Shown piece by piece: positions 33,524 through 35,615 of a stretch of 35,615 bases of DNA. The notes below the pieces were generated by a model. The model saw only the letters and a list, made by a program, of their open reading frames with translations, was not told where the DNA came from and searched no databases. This DNA comes from Schwartzia succinivorans DSM 10502 (GTDB lineage: Bacteria; Bacillota; Negativicutes; Selenomonadales; Selenomonadaceae). The stretch covers positions 1 through 35,615 of the forward strand of contig NZ_FQUG01000014.1 in NCBI RefSeq assembly GCF_900129225.1, given 5' to 3'. Positions within the stretch are counted from its first letter, which is position 1. Each line of letters opens with the position of its first letter. The position numbers and the translations under genes are program-made.

Positions 33524-33556
33524 AGTTATCCTGATGCGCAATTAGAAAGGATAACT
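33524..33556 (+). promoter_or_regulatory. Hairpin sequestering the integrase ribosome site
   Basis: AGTTATCC (33524-33531) pairs with GGATAACT (33549-33556); the 3' arm overlaps the AAAGG ribosome site just before ATG 33561. This could limit translation of the integrase. Confidence 0.45.
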
Positions 33557-33560
33557 GCCA

Positions 33561-34714
33561 ATGTATTTACGAGAAAAAATGGAAGATGGTATTTCACTAC
33601 AACGATCCTTACGATGGATGGCACTCCAAAGAGAGTGGAAAGGATTGGTGGTAATACAAAAACCGAAGCAAAGAAAGCTTGTATTAATTTCATTAAGAAG
33701 ACTGACCGGTTCGGTCGTATGAAATTGAAGGAAAATATCACTGTTAAGCAGTTCTCTACGCTTTGGATGACGGACTACGTTGAGAATAACTTAAAGCCGA
33801 ATACAATTGATTCATATAATATGATGCTGGAAAAGCATATATTGCCGGATCTAGGAAGCAAGCAGTTGTATAAAGTAACCAGTATAGAGCTGCAGCGGTT
33901 CCTGAATAACAAAAAGAACGCAGGGTATTCCAAGTCCACGGTATCCCATATGGCTGTGCTGCTTCGAGAAATATTTAAGGCAGCCGTCCATCCGTATGAT
34001 TATCTGGATAAGAGTCCGGCGATATATTTAAGAGTTCCAAAGCATGACGAAATATCTCCGGAAAAATATATTTTTTCAGAGGCTGATATTGAGGAAATCT
34101 TTGAGCGCTTCCCTATCGGACATCAATTTTATATCCCGATTCGAGTAGCATACTATACCGGGATGCGGTTAGGTGAGATTCTAGCGCTCACAAAAGATAA
34201 GGTAAGTATTGAAGACCAACGAATTTATATATCATCGATACTATATGATAAGAAAGGTATTCCGATAGTCGGTAACACACCAAAATCGAAAACCAGTGTA
34301 AGAACGATAGTTTTTGGTGAAGCTCTTGTTGCTTGCCTGAAAAAGCACTACGCTTGGCAAGCCAAAAACAAATTGCAATACGGTGAATACTACATAAACA
34401 ACGATTTTGTATGCACCCGTGAAGACGGAAAAAATATGACTTCGAATGATATGCGGTACTTTAATATGTATTGTAGAGAGAACTTCGGTTCAGGAGCCTC
34501 CTTCCACTCGCTTAGGTATACGCACGCTACAAGGCTGCGTGAAAATGGCTGCGAACTGGAATTTGTATCAAATCGTTTGGGACACGCCAACGTGGAAATT
34601 ACATCAGCGATCTACTTTCATGTAACACAAAAAGAAAACACTGCAATGCTCTCTATTTTGGATGATACATTCAAATCCGAGCGGAAAAGCGGAAAAATGA
34701 AAATAAATCGCTGA
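33561..34714 (+). pseudogene. int: Tyrosine integrase with early frameshift
   Basis: The C-terminal part is a full phage/Tn916-type integrase: SAM-like core-binding domain (STLWMTDYVENNLKPNTIDSY) and the catalytic residues Arg in TGMRLGE, Lys in TPKSKTSVRT, His and Arg in HSLRYTHATRL, His in LGHANVE and Tyr in IYFHV. The true start seems to be ATG 33561. MYLREK is followed after the A run 33574-33579 by a shift to the frame giving NGRWYFTTTILTMDGTPKRVE, which needs seven As instead of six. The intact frame alone begins at ATG 33614 without a good ribosome site; a shortened protein lacking the arm-binding domain could be made. The gene ends 30 bp before attR and reads towards lexA. Confidence 0.82.
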
Positions 34715-34743
34715 AACCCACTAATATTAAGGATTTTAGGTAC

Positions 34744-34761
34744 GTATAAATTATCGGAAGT
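34744..34761 (+). repeat. attR core (18-bp direct repeat)
   Basis: Identical to 21464-21481. Only the right inverted arm is kept; the left neighbour TTTTAGGTAC is island-derived. It ends 4 bp before the lexA ribosome site. Confidence 0.85.
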
Positions 34762-34779
34762 AAATAAGGAGTGAAAATA

Positions 34780-35397
34780 ATGGCCCGGCACAATCAAACT
34801 TCCGCACAACGTCGAGAAAGCATTTACGCATTTATTAAACAGTTTTTGAAAGATCGCGGCTACCCACCATCTGTCCGCGAAATCGGTCAGGCTGTCGGAT
34901 TGAAATCCAGTTCCACGGTTCATGCATATCTTGACCAGATGGAAGATCATGGTATGATACGTCGTGATCCTACCAAACCCAGAGCAATTGACCTTATGGA
35001 AGATAACCCGTGGAGCAACACAGTACTCGTTCCTTTGATTGGTACTGTAGCTGCCGGTATTCCTATCTCTGCTGAGGAGAATATTGAAGAAACCTTCGCC
35101 CTTCCCACTAACCTTTTAGGCACCAAGGATGATACCTTTATGCTTAGAGTAAAAGGCGAAAGTATGATTAATATTGGTATTTTTGACGGCGATTATGTAA
35201 TCGTTCGCCAGCAGAATACCGCAAGAGACGGTCAGGTTGTCGTCGCATTGGTTAATCAGGAGGATGCAACAGTTAAACGTTACTTCAAAGAGAAGGATTG
35301 CATTAAACTGGTTCCTGAAAATGATAATATGGAGCCGTTTTACGAAAAAGATGTCCAGGTTCTTGGAATAGTTATCGGTGTATACAGACAAATGTAA
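34780..35397 (+). CDS. lexA: LexA repressor
   Basis: SOS-response repressor and self-cleaving peptidase. The N-terminal winged HTH is SVREIGQAVGLKSSSTVHAYLDQMEDHGMIRRD. The cleavage site Ala-Gly is in GTVAAGIPI, the catalytic Ser in KGESMINIGIFDGD and the Lys in EDATVKRYF. 205 residues from ATG 34780, 8 nt after AAGGAG (34766-34771); GTG 34771 overlaps the ribosome site. The gene directly abuts attR, so its original promoter is now 13.3 kb away; current expression probably comes from read-through of the integrase or a weak island promoter. No known LexA box is visible nearby. Confidence 0.95.
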   Translation: MARHNQTSAQRRESIYAFIKQFLKDRGYPPSVREIGQAVGLKSSSTVHAYLDQMEDHGMIRRDPTKPRAIDLMEDNPWSNTVLVPLIGTVAAGIPISAEENIEETFALPTNLLGTKDDTFMLRVKGESMINIGIFDGDYVIVRQQNTARDGQVVVALVNQEDATVKRYFKEKDCIKLVPENDNMEPFYEKDVQVLGIVIGVYRQM

Positions 35398-35400
35398 AAG

Positions 35401-35615
35401 CAAATCAAAACCACCCGTGAAACGGGTGGTTTGCTCAGGCCCTATAAGGGCCAATTACCTGTGGTAGCACCCTAAAGGGCGCATCGAAACAATCTGGCAA
35501 TCACACTATTATCACTGGCAGCCCCCTACTCGGGGGCTTTTTTCTTAGCCTTTTTTCTCTCGCTTCCCCGTAAACGGGTCCACTGATTCAAATAAACTTA
35601 ATTGATCATTTGCAA
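35401..35615. repeat. Right copy of the 215-bp inverted repeat
   Basis: Exact reverse complement of 1-215, beginning 3 bp after the lexA stop codon. Relative to its upstream gene it has the same orientation as the left copy has to pycB. Hairpins occur at 35410-35430, 35438-35452, 35467-35482 and 35520-35538. Confidence 0.9.
35520..35544 (+). terminator. Intrinsic terminator in the right terminal repeat
   Basis: AGCCCCC/GGGGGCT stem with a 5-nt loop and six or more Ts; probable end of the lexA transcript if the first hairpin at 35410 does not stop it. Confidence 0.7.

Larger units (their letters stand above)
21464..34761 (+). mobile_element. Integrated island, about 13.3 kb, inserted upstream of lexA
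   Basis: The boundaries are the 18-bp repeats; the tyrosine integrase gene ends 30 bp from the right copy. Contents differ from the chromosome: strongly AT-rich leftward genes (a peptide-modification cluster), two HTH regulators, small membrane proteins like those of conjugative elements, and two insertion sequences. No relaxase or conjugation ATPase is left, and the integrase is frameshifted, so it appears to be a decayed integrative element. Confidence 0.82.

Noticed and set aside
33561-33620. Programmed -1 frameshift in the integrase
   Set aside because: The site A-GAA-AAA does not allow re-pairing in the P site and no downstream stimulator was evident; a simple A-run deletion explains it better.
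1-35615. The window as a linear plasmid or phage with terminal inverted repeats
   Set aside because: The content is ordinary chromosomal housekeeping genes with no replication or capsid genes, so a repeat-induced contig break is more likely.

Overview
The window looks like chromosomal DNA of a low-to-mid GC Firmicute, possibly a member of the Negativicutes. The evidence is a Tyr T-box in front of aroF-tyrA, a ylqF-rnhB-ylqG-ylqH-yraN block in the Bacillus order, strong Shine-Dalgarno sites and consensus sigma-A promoters. Genus cannot be fixed from sequence alone. The window begins and ends with a perfect 215-bp inverted repeat (1-215 and 35401-35615) packed with hairpins. It directly follows the stop codons of the first gene (pycB, leftward) and the last gene (lexA, rightward).

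Layout. 221-2688 (leftward): a carboxyltransferase (PycB/OadA type) and a D-amino acid aminotransferase homologue that has Asn where the PLP-binding lysine belongs. 2815-5701: ACT protein plus UPF0210/DUF711 protein, then endonuclease III and a GNAT acetyltransferase. 5755-8476: Tyr T-box, aroF, tyrA and a UPF0158 gene. 8508-8949: tRNA-Asp, tRNA-Gly and two identical tRNA-Cys genes separated by a terminator. 8978-11147: murI and malic enzyme. 11208-11460: structured repeats. 11486-15144: DUF3783 protein, coiled-coil membrane protein and a three-gene ABC importer. 15197-16516 (leftward): CorC/HlyC-like membrane protein. 16690-16942: a second structured-repeat array. 17000-21380: rbgA, rnhB, ylqG-like, ylqH-like and yraN.

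21464-34761 is an AT-rich integrated island of about 13.3 kb. It is bounded by an 18-bp direct repeat (GTATAAATTATCGGAAGT), with a tyrosine integrase beside the right copy. It sits between a consensus-like promoter downstream of yraN and the lexA coding sequence, so lexA appears to have been cut off from its native promoter. The left att site, followed by island-derived Ts, forms an intrinsic terminator just behind that promoter.

The island carries a leftward cluster that looks like a ribosomally made, radical-SAM-modified peptide (RiPP) system: an SGNH hydrolase/citrate-lyase-ligase-like fusion, a SNF2 helicase, a radical SAM/SPASM enzyme with a PqqD-like N-terminal domain, and a previously untracked 31-residue Cys/Thr-rich peptide gene (23014-23109). 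A further gene begins just after the peptide's terminator and is cut by an IS256-family element, so part of the cluster is probably lost. The rest of the island holds two HTH regulators with palindromic operators, small membrane proteins of the kind seen in conjugative elements, a doubly broken IS1182-family element and an integrase with an early frameshift. The island therefore looks old and probably immobile.

The observations most worth following are the peptide cluster with its SNF2 partner, the lexA insertion, the covarying repeats that each carry a promoter-like box at fixed spacing, and the aminotransferase lacking its catalytic lysine.
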